Shown here one piece after another: positions 8,302 to 16,910 of a stretch of DNA of 64,000 nt (the first letter of the stretch is position 1; every line of letters starts with the position of its first letter). Source of the DNA: Larkinella sp. C7 (GTDB lineage: Bacteria > Bacteroidota > Bacteroidia > Cytophagales > Spirosomataceae); the NCBI RefSeq assembly GCF_006149005.1, contig NZ_VBSL01000008.1:1-64000 (forward strand), given 5' to 3'. The translations under genes and the position numbers were made by a program. The notes under the pieces were generated by a model. It was given only the letters and a program-made list of their open reading frames with translations, had not been told where the DNA came from and did no database searches.

Positions 8302-8656
8302 GATAGTAAAGAATTAAGGAATAGAACTCCGGTTATGACCCAAAGCAGACGGTTTCTGACGTGTTCGAGACACGCTCAAAATCTTCCCGGTCAACCAGGC
8401 GACGAATGTATCAGATTGAAAATCAGCAAAAAAAACAACCCCCATCACAAGGCAACTTGATTGATATTAATCGGTCAATTGCCAGACTGATCTGCGTCAA
8501 TTTTACTACCCTGTTACACCGCAGCGGAGGTATTACCCCAGGTAAAACTGGTCACGGTTAAAACCCAAGTGGAGATCTGCTAAAATGCAGGTTACTTTTA
8601 AACCGGCAGCAGACATGAAATGAAAAAGCGAAGTCAATAGAACGTCGATGGTATAA
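8302..8656. other. 355-bp gap with one FNR-like half-palindrome
   Basis: No credible gene was seen on either strand. TTGAT-ATTA-ATCGG at 8461-8474 keeps the 4-base spacing of FNR/CRP sites with one good half. The gap separates the regulator gene (3' end at 8657) from the decayed repeat-protein gene. Confidence 0.4.
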
Positions 8657-9712
8657 TTACCAGTTTCCCGATTGCAGTTTTTGAGGCTGTACAATCCGAA
8701 TGCTACCCGAATGGCCCATATCAAGTAAGCCATCTTCCTTAAACTTTTTTAGTGTACGAATCAACGTTTCGGGAGCCGTCCCGATCATGGCGGCCAGATT
8801 ATGGCGTGAGAGTTGAATGATCCCTTCCGGTTCCTGCTTGAATAAACGGAGTAGGGTATCAGCCACCCGGCGATTGATGGAGTTGTAGGCCATGTTTAGC
8901 AATTGTTCTTCCCGCTCGTTGACATGACTGGCCAGCAGTTTAATAAACTGCTGACTTACTTCCGGATGGCCCAGAAGCAACCGTTTAAACTCCTCTTTGG
9001 GAATATAAATCAACTCTACATCGGTCAGTGTGACAACGGTATCCGTATATTCAGTATCCTCAAGAAGAGGAAGATAGCCAAAAAAGTCGCCTGATTGGTA
9101 GAAGTCCGTAATGAATTCCTTTCCATCAGCATTGACTCTCATGGTTTTAACTTTACCTGATTTAAGAAAATATAACCGAATGGCCTCATCACCTTGCCAA
9201 TAAACCACTTGCTTTCTGAGTAGGGTATGTACCTTGCGGTCAGCCAGCAGGCTTTGCAAATTGCTGTTTTTGGCATCAGTATTCAAAAAAGCTCCCGCGT
9301 GCCACGGGTCGGCTGTTGACCCGATGTGCGTCGGTGCTGCGCTTTGAAACCGATTAAGCCGCCCTTCGATGGCACTGAGCAGCTCCGACTCTCCAAAGGG
9401 TTTGGTCACGTAGTCGTCGGCTCCCAGTTCCATACCTTTCCGTACTTCGGCGCGGTCGGTTTTAGCTGTCAAAAAGATGAACGGAATGCCCGACAACGAA
9501 GGGTTTTTGTTAAAGACATGCAGAACGCCATACCCATCCAGCACCGGCATCCTGATATCACAGATGACTAAATCGGGGAGGTTAGCCAAGGCTTTTTCGA
9601 TCCCAACCTTACCATTTTCGGCGGTTTGGACGTTGTAACCTGCCAGTTCAAGAATTTCGGCAGTATTGTCACGGATGGCCCCATCATCCTCAATCAAGAG
9701 AAGAGTTTTCAT
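8657..9712 (-). CDS. Response-regulator receiver fused to a CRP/FNR-type DNA-binding regulator
   Basis: A 351-residue fusion. Residues 1-120 are a complete receiver domain: acidic pair D9-D10, phospho-acceptor D52 ('VICDIRMP'), T82 and K104 ('YVTKPFGESE'). Residues 150-265 are a cyclic-nucleotide-binding-type barrel ('YFLKSGKVKTMRV', 'FYQSGDFFGYLPLL'). Residues 280-340 are a Crp-type winged helix ('LSRHNLAAMIGTAPETLIRT'). No Cys cluster for an Fe-S centre is present, so it is not an FNR-type oxygen sensor itself; phosphorylation by an unlinked kinase probably sets its activity. It lies in the middle of the Usp/Hsp20 island and is the best candidate to control it. Confidence 0.9.
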   Translation of the reverse strand: MKTLLLIEDDGAIRDNTAEILELAGYNVQTAENGKVGIEKALANLPDLVICDIRMPVLDGYGVLHVFNKNPSLSGIPFIFLTAKTDRAEVRKGMELGADDYVTKPFGESELLSAIEGRLNRFQSAAPTHIGSTADPWHAGAFLNTDAKNSNLQSLLADRKVHTLLRKQVVYWQGDEAIRLYFLKSGKVKTMRVNADGKEFITDFYQSGDFFGYLPLLEDTEYTDTVVTLTDVELIYIPKEEFKRLLLGHPEVSQQFIKLLASHVNEREEQLLNMAYNSINRRVADTLLRLFKQEPEGIIQLSRHNLAAMIGTAPETLIRTLKKFKEDGLLDMGHSGSIRIVQPQKLQSGNW

Positions 9713-9840
9713 AAAGTAACAGTATTCGCCTGGTACAGGTATCCTAATCCATCAATTGAAAGCCTAGATGATCGACTGTCTTTCAATTAATCACAATCAC
9801 CATATTAGACTCCGCGAAACCATGGTTTAATACTTAGACG

Positions 9841-9858
9841 GTAAACCATACGGTTTAC
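9841..9858. promoter_or_regulatory. Palindrome GTAAACC-N4-GGTTTAC
   Basis: A perfect 7+7 inverted repeat with a 4-base spacer, 129 bp upstream of the receiver-CRP gene start. It could be an operator for that gene or for a divergent transcript. The sequence differs from the CTGAT/ATCAG sites nearby, so a different protein would be expected. Confidence 0.35.
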
Positions 9859-10114
9859 TCTTTACTACGCTGAATCCTTTCCAGAATAGTGGCACTTTAT
9901 GAAAGGCAATTACGGCTTGTGGTCACACCCTGAATCTAATAACGCTCGATAAACCGAAAGTCGATGGGCTCATCTCCATCCTGAGAACGGCACTTTCTCA
10001 GTTCCTGTTGTACTTTCCCCTTCGGTCCAGCGATAATGCTGCCCGAAATCCTCCCTTATAAGGACATGAATTTATGCTAATATTTAAAGATAGATAACCG
10101 ATGATAAAACAACT

Positions 10115-10150
10115 CTGACTTTTATCAAAGATCTGGCTGATTATTATCAT
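10115..10150. promoter_or_regulatory. Pair of FNR/CRP-like sites
   Basis: CTGAC-TTTT-ATCAA (10115-10128) and CTGAT-TATT-ATCAT (10137-10150) both match the TTGAT-N4-ATCAA layout. Their centres are 22 bp apart, two helical turns, so bound dimers would face the same side. They lie about 240 bp before the Usp start at 10386. Confidence 0.4.
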
Positions 10151-10254
10151 CACTCTTCAATAGCGTATGGCATTAAAGCTGAATTCGGATCCTGTTTTCA
10201 TCGCCTACTTGTACAGGAAGTTGATGAACGCTTTAGCCTATACGCAGCGGATCA

Positions 10255-10268
10255 GTGACAAAGATCAC
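10255..10268. promoter_or_regulatory. CRP-like site upstream of the Usp gene
   Basis: GTGAC-AAAG-ATCAC has nearly symmetrical arms and a 4-base spacer, about 120 bp before the Usp start codon. This is a plausible activator position if the promoter is about 60 bp downstream; no clear -7 element was identified. Confidence 0.3.
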
Positions 10269-10385
10269 CTACACAACAGGGTACTGGTCAATCATTCATA
10301 AGCTAATTCAGCTTAGTATTGAATAGTGTATTCCATAAAGTTAATTATCCATTTCATGCCTCCTGAAAGGTTAACCCATCCGCCA

Positions 10386-11249
10386 ATGAAAACTATTCTA
10401 ATTCCTGTTGACTACAGCGCTTCGGCCCGACTCGCAGCGGATTTTGGCCTGTTGCTGGCCGGACAGTGGCAGGCCCGTGTCATCCTGCTACACGCCTACC
10501 CGGTTACGGCTATTCCGGCTCCTTACACAATACCGGTCCAAACGACCGAGCGGGACGAAACACTTCACCAGCAAACCGGCGAATACTTACAGGAGTTTCG
10601 GGACGACTTGCTACGGAGGCATCCACTTCTGGCTTCTGTGCCCGTTACGACGAAAGTCGTTCCGGGTTCAGCAAAAAGCGTCATTTTATCGGAATCGACG
10701 GAGTTAAAAGCCGATTTCGTTATCCTGGGTACCAGTGGGGCCAACACTACCCTGGAAAATTGGCTGGGTTCCGTGGCTACGGCGGTAACGCAGCAGGCCA
10801 GATGCCCCGTCTGGGTTGTATCGGGCACAACTTCGCCGGGCCACCTTCGTTCGTTCACTTATTTTGCGGATCTCAAAGGGGACGAAGTGGACTGCATTCA
10901 ACGGATTGTGGCAGTAGCCCGGGACCTGGATGCCAGTACCAAAGTTATTCACATTTCGACTTCAGCGTCAGAAAATCAATGGGATGCCGAACCGACCTTT
11001 GAAAAATTGAAAGAAGTATTCCAGGGAGAATCCGACATTCATTTCTGGCAGCTTTCCGACGACCATCCGCATCAGAAAATTGAAAATTATATTCAGCAGT
11101 ACAGTCCGAGTGTCGTCGTTCTGGCTCACCATAACCGGTCTTTTTTAGACACTATTTTTCATAAGAGTTTGATACGCCAGGTCGTCCTGACGGCCAAAAT
11201 GCCTTTGCTGATCATTCCTAAAATGCCTTTCAGGCGTAGTAAAAGCTAA
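10386..11249 (+). CDS. Universal stress protein, tandem Usp domains
   Basis: A 287-residue protein starting at ATG 10386 (MKTILIPVDYS), where the family's first strand begins; an in-frame ATG at 10326 adds 20 residues with no Usp features. The first Usp domain (1-150) has the ATP-binding signature G-x2-G-x9-GS ('GTSGANTTLENWLGS') followed by 'CPVWVV'. The second (155-280) lacks this signature and ends 'KMPLLIIPKMPF', as is common for paired domains. A soluble cytoplasmic protein. Usp proteins in other bacteria accumulate in stasis, anoxia or energy stress. Its neighbours (kinase fusion, second Usp, Hsp20) and the palindromes upstream point to a shared stress regulon. Confidence 0.9.
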   Translation: MKTILIPVDYSASARLAADFGLLLAGQWQARVILLHAYPVTAIPAPYTIPVQTTERDETLHQQTGEYLQEFRDDLLRRHPLLASVPVTTKVVPGSAKSVILSESTELKADFVILGTSGANTTLENWLGSVATAVTQQARCPVWVVSGTTSPGHLRSFTYFADLKGDEVDCIQRIVAVARDLDASTKVIHISTSASENQWDAEPTFEKLKEVFQGESDIHFWQLSDDHPHQKIENYIQQYSPSVVVLAHHNRSFLDTIFHKSLIRQVVLTAKMPLLIIPKMPFRRSKS

Positions 11250-11447
11250 TTTAACGATGGTATCGGATGAAGGCCATGATGGTATTGACTCCATTTGAAA
11301 GCCTGATCGCCATCCAACTCCCTTATCGGTCCAACAACTATCTGGTCCAATTCCGGGTGAACAGGACTTTCCAGTTCGGGTTTCGGTCTACGGAGTTTAC
11401 CATACAGGCTTAAATTACTGACTATCAATCTTTTTTTTCAAAATTGT

Positions 11448-13061
11448 ATGATACCGGAACCGCAACTTACCGATCTGATCCAATTTTTGGCCCGCCCGGA
11501 TTCCTACGAAGAAAAGACAACTTCCGTAGCGGTTCTTCAAACGCATATTTCCGTAGTGGCCCTCACAGACCAATTTGTCTATAAACTCAAGAAAAATGTC
11601 CGGTTCGATTTTCTGGATTTCTCAACGCTGGCAAAACGGCAATATTACTGCCAGGAGGAAGTCCGGCTGAATCAGCGACTGAGTGCGGATTTATATCAGG
11701 GAATCTTACCCATTTACTGGGATGGGAAAACGTTGACTTTTCAGTCCGGGGGTGAAGTGGTCGATTACGTCATTCAAATGCGCCGACTCTCCGACGAAGG
11801 ATTGCTCATCAACCAGATGAAAGACCCCGGTTTCCCCTTGCACCGGGTAGACGGCCTGATTGATCGGTTGCTGGCTTTTTACCAGAATGCCCCCTCCTCT
11901 CCCGACATAGCTGCTTTTGGAACCCCAGAAATCATTGAGGCTACTCTTCAGGAAGTGACCGGCAATTTTTTCCGATACGAGAACCTAACCCTAACACCAC
12001 TGGCCGCCCGATGGATTCCCATTTTCCTTACCAACTTTCTCCACTCTCACCGCAATTTCTTTGAAGAGCGCATTCAATTGGGAAAAATTGTCGAAGGGCA
12101 CGGGGATCTGCGATCGGAACACATTCATATTGAGAACAATATCATCACCATTTTTGACTGCATCGAGTTTAGTCAGCACTTGCGTTGTCTGGATATTCTA
12201 AACGATCTGGCCTTTCTGTTGATGGACCTCGACTATCGACACTGCCGCACACTGGCTGATTACCTGCAGGAAAAACTTTTTTCAGTTCAAGAAAACAGCG
12301 ATTGGGCTCCCTTGATCACCTTCTATAAAACGTACCGGGCCTGCGTACGCGGAAAAGTGGATACGCTGAAGGCAAAAGAGCCCGAAATTTCTTTACCGGT
12401 CCGCCAGGAGAGTCAGCAAAAAGCCCGGCGATATTTTCAACTGGCCCTGCGCTATGCCGTACTGGGCAGCCAGCCTGCCATTCTGGTTTGTATGGGTGGA
12501 GCAGCTACCGGCAAATCGACGCTGGCGACTTCTCTGGCCAGCGAATTGGGTCTGGCCGTTTTAAACTCCGATAATATTCGCAAGCAACAGGCCGGAATTG
12601 ATCCTTTTTATCGGCTGCCCGAGTCCGAACGGTGGCTATTATACGAAAAAGCGGTTACTCATAACGTTTATAAGGAAATGGCCAGTCGGGGATTGCGGGA
12701 AGCGCAGCAAACCGGAGCCGTTATTCTGGATGCGACCTATCGGGATCAAGACAAGCTGAAAAATCTTCAAGCCATTTGCCGAAGGAAGAACGTCCGTCTG
12801 TTCGTTATTCAAACGGAGGCTCCGGTTGAATTGATCCAACAACGCCTGCAGCAACGGGAAACGCAGCCATCGGTTTCGGATTTACAAATGAGCGATTATG
12901 TGTCGGGGCAGTTTGAAATTACCTATGCGATCGAAACGTATGTTGAAAATGGACTAAAAGTAAATACCCAAGTTTCAACCAGCGACACCATCGATCAGGA
13001 AATTATTCCCTGGCTCATCCAGCAGGTACATCCTGCCTTACCGGTCGCTTTACAATTCTGA
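11448..13061 (+). CDS. Aminoglycoside-phosphotransferase-like kinase fused to a P-loop ATPase
   Basis: A 537-residue two-domain protein. Residues 25-330 are an APH-like kinase with the Brenner-type catalytic loop 'HGDLRSEH' (218-225) and metal-binding D237 in 'FDCIEF'. Residues 343-520 are a zeta-toxin/gluconate-kinase-like P-loop domain with Walker A 'GGAATGKST' (350-358), 'LNSDNIRK' (substrate loop) and 'VILDATYRD'. This fusion is a known bacterial architecture, often beside Usp genes, with no settled substrate; antibiotic resistance should not be assumed. It sits between two Usp genes and converges on the second with a 32-bp gap. No signal peptide, hence cytoplasmic. Confidence 0.9.
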   Translation: MIPEPQLTDLIQFLARPDSYEEKTTSVAVLQTHISVVALTDQFVYKLKKNVRFDFLDFSTLAKRQYYCQEEVRLNQRLSADLYQGILPIYWDGKTLTFQSGGEVVDYVIQMRRLSDEGLLINQMKDPGFPLHRVDGLIDRLLAFYQNAPSSPDIAAFGTPEIIEATLQEVTGNFFRYENLTLTPLAARWIPIFLTNFLHSHRNFFEERIQLGKIVEGHGDLRSEHIHIENNIITIFDCIEFSQHLRCLDILNDLAFLLMDLDYRHCRTLADYLQEKLFSVQENSDWAPLITFYKTYRACVRGKVDTLKAKEPEISLPVRQESQQKARRYFQLALRYAVLGSQPAILVCMGGAATGKSTLATSLASELGLAVLNSDNIRKQQAGIDPFYRLPESERWLLYEKAVTHNVYKEMASRGLREAQQTGAVILDATYRDQDKLKNLQAICRRKNVRLFVIQTEAPVELIQQRLQQRETQPSVSDLQMSDYVSGQFEITYAIETYVENGLKVNTQVSTSDTIDQEIIPWLIQQVHPALPVALQF

Positions 13062-13093
13062 GCTTGTTCTGAGTACCGTTCCTGGAAGGCTCG

Positions 13094-13981
13094 TTACTCA
13101 CTCCAATTTTCCTGCTCACTGTACGTTTCAGGTACCGACAGGTTGTCTTTATCAGATAATTCCGGATCATACAACGCCAGCAGCGGCACCCGGGGTTTAT
13201 ACGCCAGTCGTCGCGTCAGGCTGCGATCCCAAACCGCATCCAGCAAGGTTTTCCGGTGTGGAACCGTTACCAGTAAGTCGACCGGATGGGTCGTTAGATA
13301 CGTATCGATACCGCGAGTCACCTCCTCATCCAGAATGAGATAGGAGCCTGTTTCCACGGAATCAAATACATGCGCAAACCGCTGGCGGTATTCTTCGAAT
13401 TCTTGTCCAATCCACATCGGCGTCCGGTTATCGACAATGGAGAGGCCCGTTAGCCGGGATTTTTTTGCATGCACCAGTTCTTCCAGCGCTTGTAAACAGT
13501 TCACTTGATTCAACGTCGTATAATCCATTGCCAGAACGACTTCCCGGATGGGTTTACCATTGACATTCTGAGGCACCACCAGCACATGGGTCTTGGCCTT
13601 CCGAATCAGCCCCGTTGCCACACTGCCTAGCACCGGCAAACACCCAGAGCCAGTGGCTCCCACCACCACATAGTCGTAAGGTGTCTTCTCAAGGGTGGCT
13701 ACTACTGTACGAACCGGATCACCCGGTGCGGTAAGCGTATGGTAAGAATGATAATCCGGTACGGATTGAGACGTACTATCAGCTAGAAATTGGCGTATTT
13801 TTCGTTTTACACTCCGTTCGACATCTTCAATCGGAAAAATATAGAGATCACTGGGTTCAACAGGATAGACGTGCATCAAATAAAACTCAGCCGGAATCGC
13901 ATCAAATAGATGCTGCGCGAAATGGATCGCTTTTAAGGAAGCCTCCGAGAAGTCAGTCAACAGCAGTATCTTTTTCATCAT
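13094..13981 (-). CDS. Universal stress protein, tandem Usp domains
   Basis: A 295-residue protein from the ATG at 13981 (MMKKILLLTDFSEAS). The frame stays open another 68 codons upstream, but those overlap the neighbouring gene and lack Usp features. Domain 1 has 'VVVGATGSGCLPVLGSVATGL', in which only 7 residues separate the glycines before GS instead of the usual 9; the same short loop occurs in the Usp remnant at 7650. Domain 2 (160-270) keeps 'VLAMDYTTL' and ends 'YKPRVPLLALYDP'. An unusual 20-residue acidic tail follows. It is third in a minus-strand run after the Hsp20 gene and the 120-residue gene at 14007, 25 bp beyond the latter. Confidence 0.88.
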   Translation of the reverse strand: MMKKILLLTDFSEASLKAIHFAQHLFDAIPAEFYLMHVYPVEPSDLYIFPIEDVERSVKRKIRQFLADSTSQSVPDYHSYHTLTAPGDPVRTVVATLEKTPYDYVVVGATGSGCLPVLGSVATGLIRKAKTHVLVVPQNVNGKPIREVVLAMDYTTLNQVNCLQALEELVHAKKSRLTGLSIVDNRTPMWIGQEFEEYRQRFAHVFDSVETGSYLILDEEVTRGIDTYLTTHPVDLLVTVPHRKTLLDAVWDRSLTRRLAYKPRVPLLALYDPELSDKDNLSVPETYSEQENWSE

Positions 13982-14006
13982 ATTCCTGGTTTTGGTAAGA
14001 TCAAGC

Positions 14007-14369
14007 TTAGGCCTTGTAAACCATTGAAATTTCTTTCCCTTTCCGGCATTGCTCCTGTAGCGTCCAGGCTTTGGTGTAATCGGTGTCATCCCAGGTGTAA
14101 CCGGATTTTCGCAGCACTTCAGCCCGCAAGCCAAACGTATAGTGAAAGGCGGTTTCAAATGCATTGACAGACGCATCCGGGTCAACCACCAGCCACCTTA
14201 TGTTACTCAGGGTGGGGTTGAGCTCACTGAGAGGCCAATCGGTTTCCGTTTCCTCCAGCGGGCGATCTGCAAGCGTATACAGTTGTAGCTTCAGGAAGGG
14301 AAATTGCCGTTGCCAATGCTGATTGAGCTGACGTGGGGTTAGTAGGGAGGCAATGACGAACGATTTCAT
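14007..14369 (-). CDS. Small conserved protein of the Usp/Hsp20 cluster
   Basis: A 120-residue protein starting at MKSFVIASLL (14369); the longer frame to 14453 adds 28 residues without conservation. The layout 'LTPRQLNQHWQRQFPFLKL', an acidic middle, and then 'FGLRAEVLRKSGYTWDDT' ending in 'WTLQEQCRKGKEIS' recurs, in my recollection, in Bacteroidota proteins next to stress genes. No function is established. It lies between Hsp20 and the Usp gene on the same strand, which links it to stress physiology. Confidence 0.65.
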   Translation of the reverse strand: MKSFVIASLLTPRQLNQHWQRQFPFLKLQLYTLADRPLEETETDWPLSELNPTLSNIRWLVVDPDASVNAFETAFHYTFGLRAEVLRKSGYTWDDTDYTKAWTLQEQCRKGKEISMVYKA

Positions 14370-14553
14370 ATCGGCATGAAAACAGAACTCAGTGTGCAAG
14401 TGGACTCCAACGTTGCCCAGAATTAATGGATCACAAGATCCTTTTCGGACCATACTTCCTTTTGCCCTCCCACTAGCTCCGTATAACGTGCCAGAGACCG
14501 TTGCTCAGCAGATGGGTGGAAATGACCTGCCCTCTCTAAAGAAAGAAATCTGG

Positions 14554-14597
14554 GCCCGTACAAAGCGGTTCAGCTACGCGGCCCGCTTTGTACGGGC
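14554..14597 (-). terminator. Strong hairpin after the Hsp20 gene
   Basis: A 15-bp perfect inverted repeat (GCCCGTACAAAGCGG at 14554-14568 and its complement at 14583-14597) begins 11 bp after the Hsp20 stop. No clean T-run follows on the minus strand (only a T-rich stretch about 8 bp on), so it may be a weak terminator or a 3'-end protecting hairpin. Confidence 0.6.
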
Positions 14598-14607
14598 AAG
14601 TTGCTTC

Positions 14608-15027
14608 TCACTCAATCGGGATTAATTTCGGCTCCGCTTTGGGCTTTAACGCTTTTTTCTTGAGGTCAATTTTTAACACCCCATCGGTATAATTAGCCTG
14701 AACGCTATCCGATTCGATTCCATCAGGCAAGTCAAAGGTGCGGCTGAATGACTGGTAGCTATACTCTTTCCGACGATAGGAATCTTGCTTCTCTTCCGAT
14801 TCGGTCTGATTTTCGGCCGAGATGGTCAGCGTACCATCGTTCAGGGCCAGTTTGAAATCTTCTTTTTTCAAGCCAGGAGCAACCACCTCCAGTTTGTAGT
14901 GGTCGGCTTCTTCCCGAACATTTACTGCTGGGAAAGTCTGTTCGCGGAACAGAGAACGACTGAAGAAGTCATCATCAAACAGATTGGAGAATGTGGTAAG
15001 GAGCGAATTACGCAGTGCCGGTTTCAT
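14608..15027 (-). CDS. Hsp20/alpha-crystallin small heat-shock protein
   Basis: A 139-residue holdase chaperone. The short N-terminal arm ('NSLLTTFSNLFDDDFF') is followed by the alpha-crystallin domain: 'PAVNVREEADHYKLEVVAPG', 'KKEDFKLALNDGTLTIS', 'YSYQSFSRTFDLPDGIES' and the signature 'ANYTDGVLKIDLKKK'. The C-terminal 'KLIPIE' contains the I-x-I motif that links dimers into oligomers. Cytoplasmic; binds unfolding proteins without ATP. It is divergent from the LOG-family gene across a gap with palindromes and belongs to the stress island. Confidence 0.95.
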   Translation of the reverse strand: MKPALRNSLLTTFSNLFDDDFFSRSLFREQTFPAVNVREEADHYKLEVVAPGLKKEDFKLALNDGTLTISAENQTESEEKQDSYRRKEYSYQSFSRTFDLPDGIESDSVQANYTDGVLKIDLKKKALKPKAEPKLIPIE

Positions 15028-15424
15028 AAAGTGACGTTGTTAAGTTGAACAAGAATTGTAGAAAGCGGTCTGAACGGAATGGCCGCCAACACTCGTAAAA
15101 TTGTTCGATACACCGGTAGGAAACTGTGATGGCACTCAACTAAAAAGCTAATTGATATCAGTTTTGGTTGATAAAAAGGGCCCGGCTTGCCAATCAAAAT
15201 CAATAATCAGTCTGATTAACCGCAATCGAGTTTCTTGCAAATAAAAATTCCTTGGGTGCGCCCCCTGCTGGTCTCTTTCGGCCGGATTTGATCGCGGCCA
15301 ACAAGGGCCATGATCGGCTGTCCTGATAATAATCAACTTGCCCTCTATCAAATTTCATACGCACCTTCCTTATTCTATTCCAGCTTTACAACTGTTTAGC
15401 TCCCTGGTTTTTATTTCATCTTCT
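15028..15424. promoter_or_regulatory. Divergent promoter region with ATCAG/CTGAT palindromes
   Basis: This roughly 400-bp gap between Hsp20 (minus) and the LOG-family gene (plus) holds no supported gene. It contains TGATATCA (15153-15160) and AATCAG-T-CTGATT (15205-15217), a perfect 6+6 repeat. Both use the same half-sites as the FNR-like palindromes elsewhere in the island but with different spacing or orientation, so their meaning is uncertain. Confidence 0.35.
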
Positions 15425-16195
15425 ATGCAAGCGGCACCTCCACCCAAAACACCGAATCGAACTCCCCCAATTGCCCCGCTGGTCAGCAACGGGTTAATAC
15501 AATCGTTGGAAGGCCCCAAAAGCCGCCAGTCTGAGTTGAAGTTTATTTTTCAGGTTGGCTGGCAGTTTTTAAAGGGTTTTCGGACCTTACATTTTGTGGG
15601 CCCCTGTGTGACGGTATTCGGTTCAGCCCGGTTTGGTCCAGACCATCGCTATTACGAGCTGGCCCGAAAAATAGGGAAAGCCATTTCCGGGTTAGGTTTT
15701 ACGGTCATGACCGGCGGAGGACCGGGTCTTATGGAAGCGGCCAACCGGGGTGCTTTCGAAGCTGGAGGACGATCGGTGGGGTGTAACATCCGGCTGCCGT
15801 ACGAGCAGCAACCCAATCGCTACATGCAACAGAATGTGACGATCAACTTTTTCTTTGTCCGCAAAGTACTGCTGGTCAAATACTCCTACGCTTTTGTGGT
15901 CATGCCGGGTGGTTGGGGAACAATGGATGAACTGTTCGAAACCTTAACCCTGGTGCAAACCGGTATTCTGCATCATTTTCCGGTAGTCCTGATGGACCGC
16001 GAATACTACCAGCCGCTTCTGGACTATCTCCAGCAAATGATCCGGGCTGGTACGATCAGCGAGCATGACCTAAAACTGGTCTTGTTGACGGATGACCCTG
16101 AAGAAGCGATGTCCCATATCCGAACCTACGTGGAAACCAATTACCGGGTTATCCGACGACGGAAACCACTCTGGTGGTTACTGGAAAAGATCTGA
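15425..16195 (+). CDS. LOG family / TIGR00730 Rossmann-fold protein
   Basis: About 256 residues from the ATG at 15425 (MQAAPPPKTP); an upstream ATG at 15338 is possible but adds a hydrophobic stretch atypical of this cytoplasmic family. It has the two family signatures, 'GGGPGLMEAANRGAFEAGG' and 'PGGWGTMDELFE', which form the nucleotide-binding and catalytic site of lysine-decarboxylase-like (LOG) proteins. Family members hydrolyse nucleoside 5'-monophosphates to the base and ribose 5-phosphate. The N-terminal 40 residues are Pro-rich and variable. Divergent from Hsp20; probably part of the stress set. A short hairpin overlaps its stop. Confidence 0.88.
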   Translation: MQAAPPPKTPNRTPPIAPLVSNGLIQSLEGPKSRQSELKFIFQVGWQFLKGFRTLHFVGPCVTVFGSARFGPDHRYYELARKIGKAISGLGFTVMTGGGPGLMEAANRGAFEAGGRSVGCNIRLPYEQQPNRYMQQNVTINFFFVRKVLLVKYSYAFVVMPGGWGTMDELFETLTLVQTGILHHFPVVLMDREYYQPLLDYLQQMIRAGTISEHDLKLVLLTDDPEEAMSHIRTYVETNYRVIRRRKPLWWLLEKI

Positions 16196-16216
16196 TCAGA
16201 CTTTAAATCAGATTTT
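16190..16216 (+). terminator. Probable terminator of the LOG-family gene
   Basis: ATCTGAT (16190-16196, overlapping the stop codon) pairs with ATCAGAT (16207-16213) and runs into TTTT. The stem is short and A/T-rich, so efficiency is uncertain. Confidence 0.45.
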
Positions 16217-16457
16217 GTAATGACTGGCGTCATTCCATTAAGCCCGGAATCTAGGCAATTTCGGGCGACTAAAATCTTCTCCGTCATGAACATCGCCTTT
16301 TTCAGTACGGCTAGTAACGTGCGCTACCTCTCGGTCCACCCTGTTAAGTGTAGACATGATCTGGCAGCATCTCGACGCCAGCCGCAATCACCTGTTTGAC
16401 AGCAAGTGGGCGCGTATATTGTTCGTTGGCACAAAAATCAATTTAACTTTTTTTATC

Positions 16458-16847
16458 ATGAATCAGCAGACCTACCGAAAACTTAGTGACCAGCATTTTG
16501 CTCATCAACTTTGGCGGAATGACCTGGCGATGGCCATCCAGGAGCTTACTTTTTTTGAAGATATACTGGGACAGTTCAATCCCATTGGACTGTCCACCTC
16601 GCCGGAGGTTCCGCCCTTTAATGACCTGGTTAGCCAGATTCATCATTTTCGACGGATCATTCCCCAGATGCAGCAGGAACTTCAACAGTTGGAACAGGAA
16701 TTAGCCACCGATGTACAAAAGAAACATCAAATCGGCTCCGAAACGAAGAAGGATCATGCCTATCTGCAAGAGAAAATGGATGATTTTGATCAAAGCTACC
16801 GACAGTTCAAGCAGAAGATTCGAGTGTTTTTTAGTACCTCAGTCTGA
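16458..16847 (+). CDS. Small coiled-coil protein
   Basis: A 129-residue protein from ATG 16458 (MNQQTYRKL); upstream in-frame codons to 16356 lack conservation features. It is highly charged and Gln-rich, with heptad-like helices at about 20-45 and 62-125 ('IIPQMQQELQQLEQELATD', 'DDFDQSYRQFKQKIRVF') predicted to form a helical hairpin. No signal peptide. Function unknown. A strong bidirectional terminator follows 10 bp after the stop. Its place at the end of the stress island, facing a BON-domain remnant, hints at membership in that set. Confidence 0.65.
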   Translation: MNQQTYRKLSDQHFAHQLWRNDLAMAIQELTFFEDILGQFNPIGLSTSPEVPPFNDLVSQIHHFRRIIPQMQQELQQLEQELATDVQKKHQIGSETKKDHAYLQEKMDDFDQSYRQFKQKIRVFFSTSV

Positions 16848-16856
16848 TAGATATCT

Positions 16857-16897
16857 ACAAAAGGTCGTCACCATCCATGAGAGTGACGACCTTTTGT
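16857..16897. terminator. Bidirectional hairpin terminator
   Basis: A 15-bp perfect inverted repeat (ACAAAAGGTCGTCAC at 16857-16871, complement at 16883-16897) with an 11-base loop. The A/T ends of the stem provide short T-runs in both directions. It serves the coiled-coil gene on the plus strand and formerly the BON-domain gene on the minus strand. Confidence 0.8.
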
Positions 16898-16910
16898 ATA
16901 AAACCGGTTA

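Larger units (their letters stand above)
9713..10385. other. 670-bp divergent regulatory gap
   Basis: This gap between the regulator (minus) and the Usp gene (plus) holds no gene I can support. It contains four palindromic sites listed separately (9841, 10115, 10137, 10255). Such length and density suit a shared control region, although part of it could be decayed coding sequence. Confidence 0.4.

Noticed and set aside
8361-8561. 66-codon plus-strand frame
   Set aside because: Low-complexity, basic, no ribosome binding site or motif, and lies in a gap full of gene debris.
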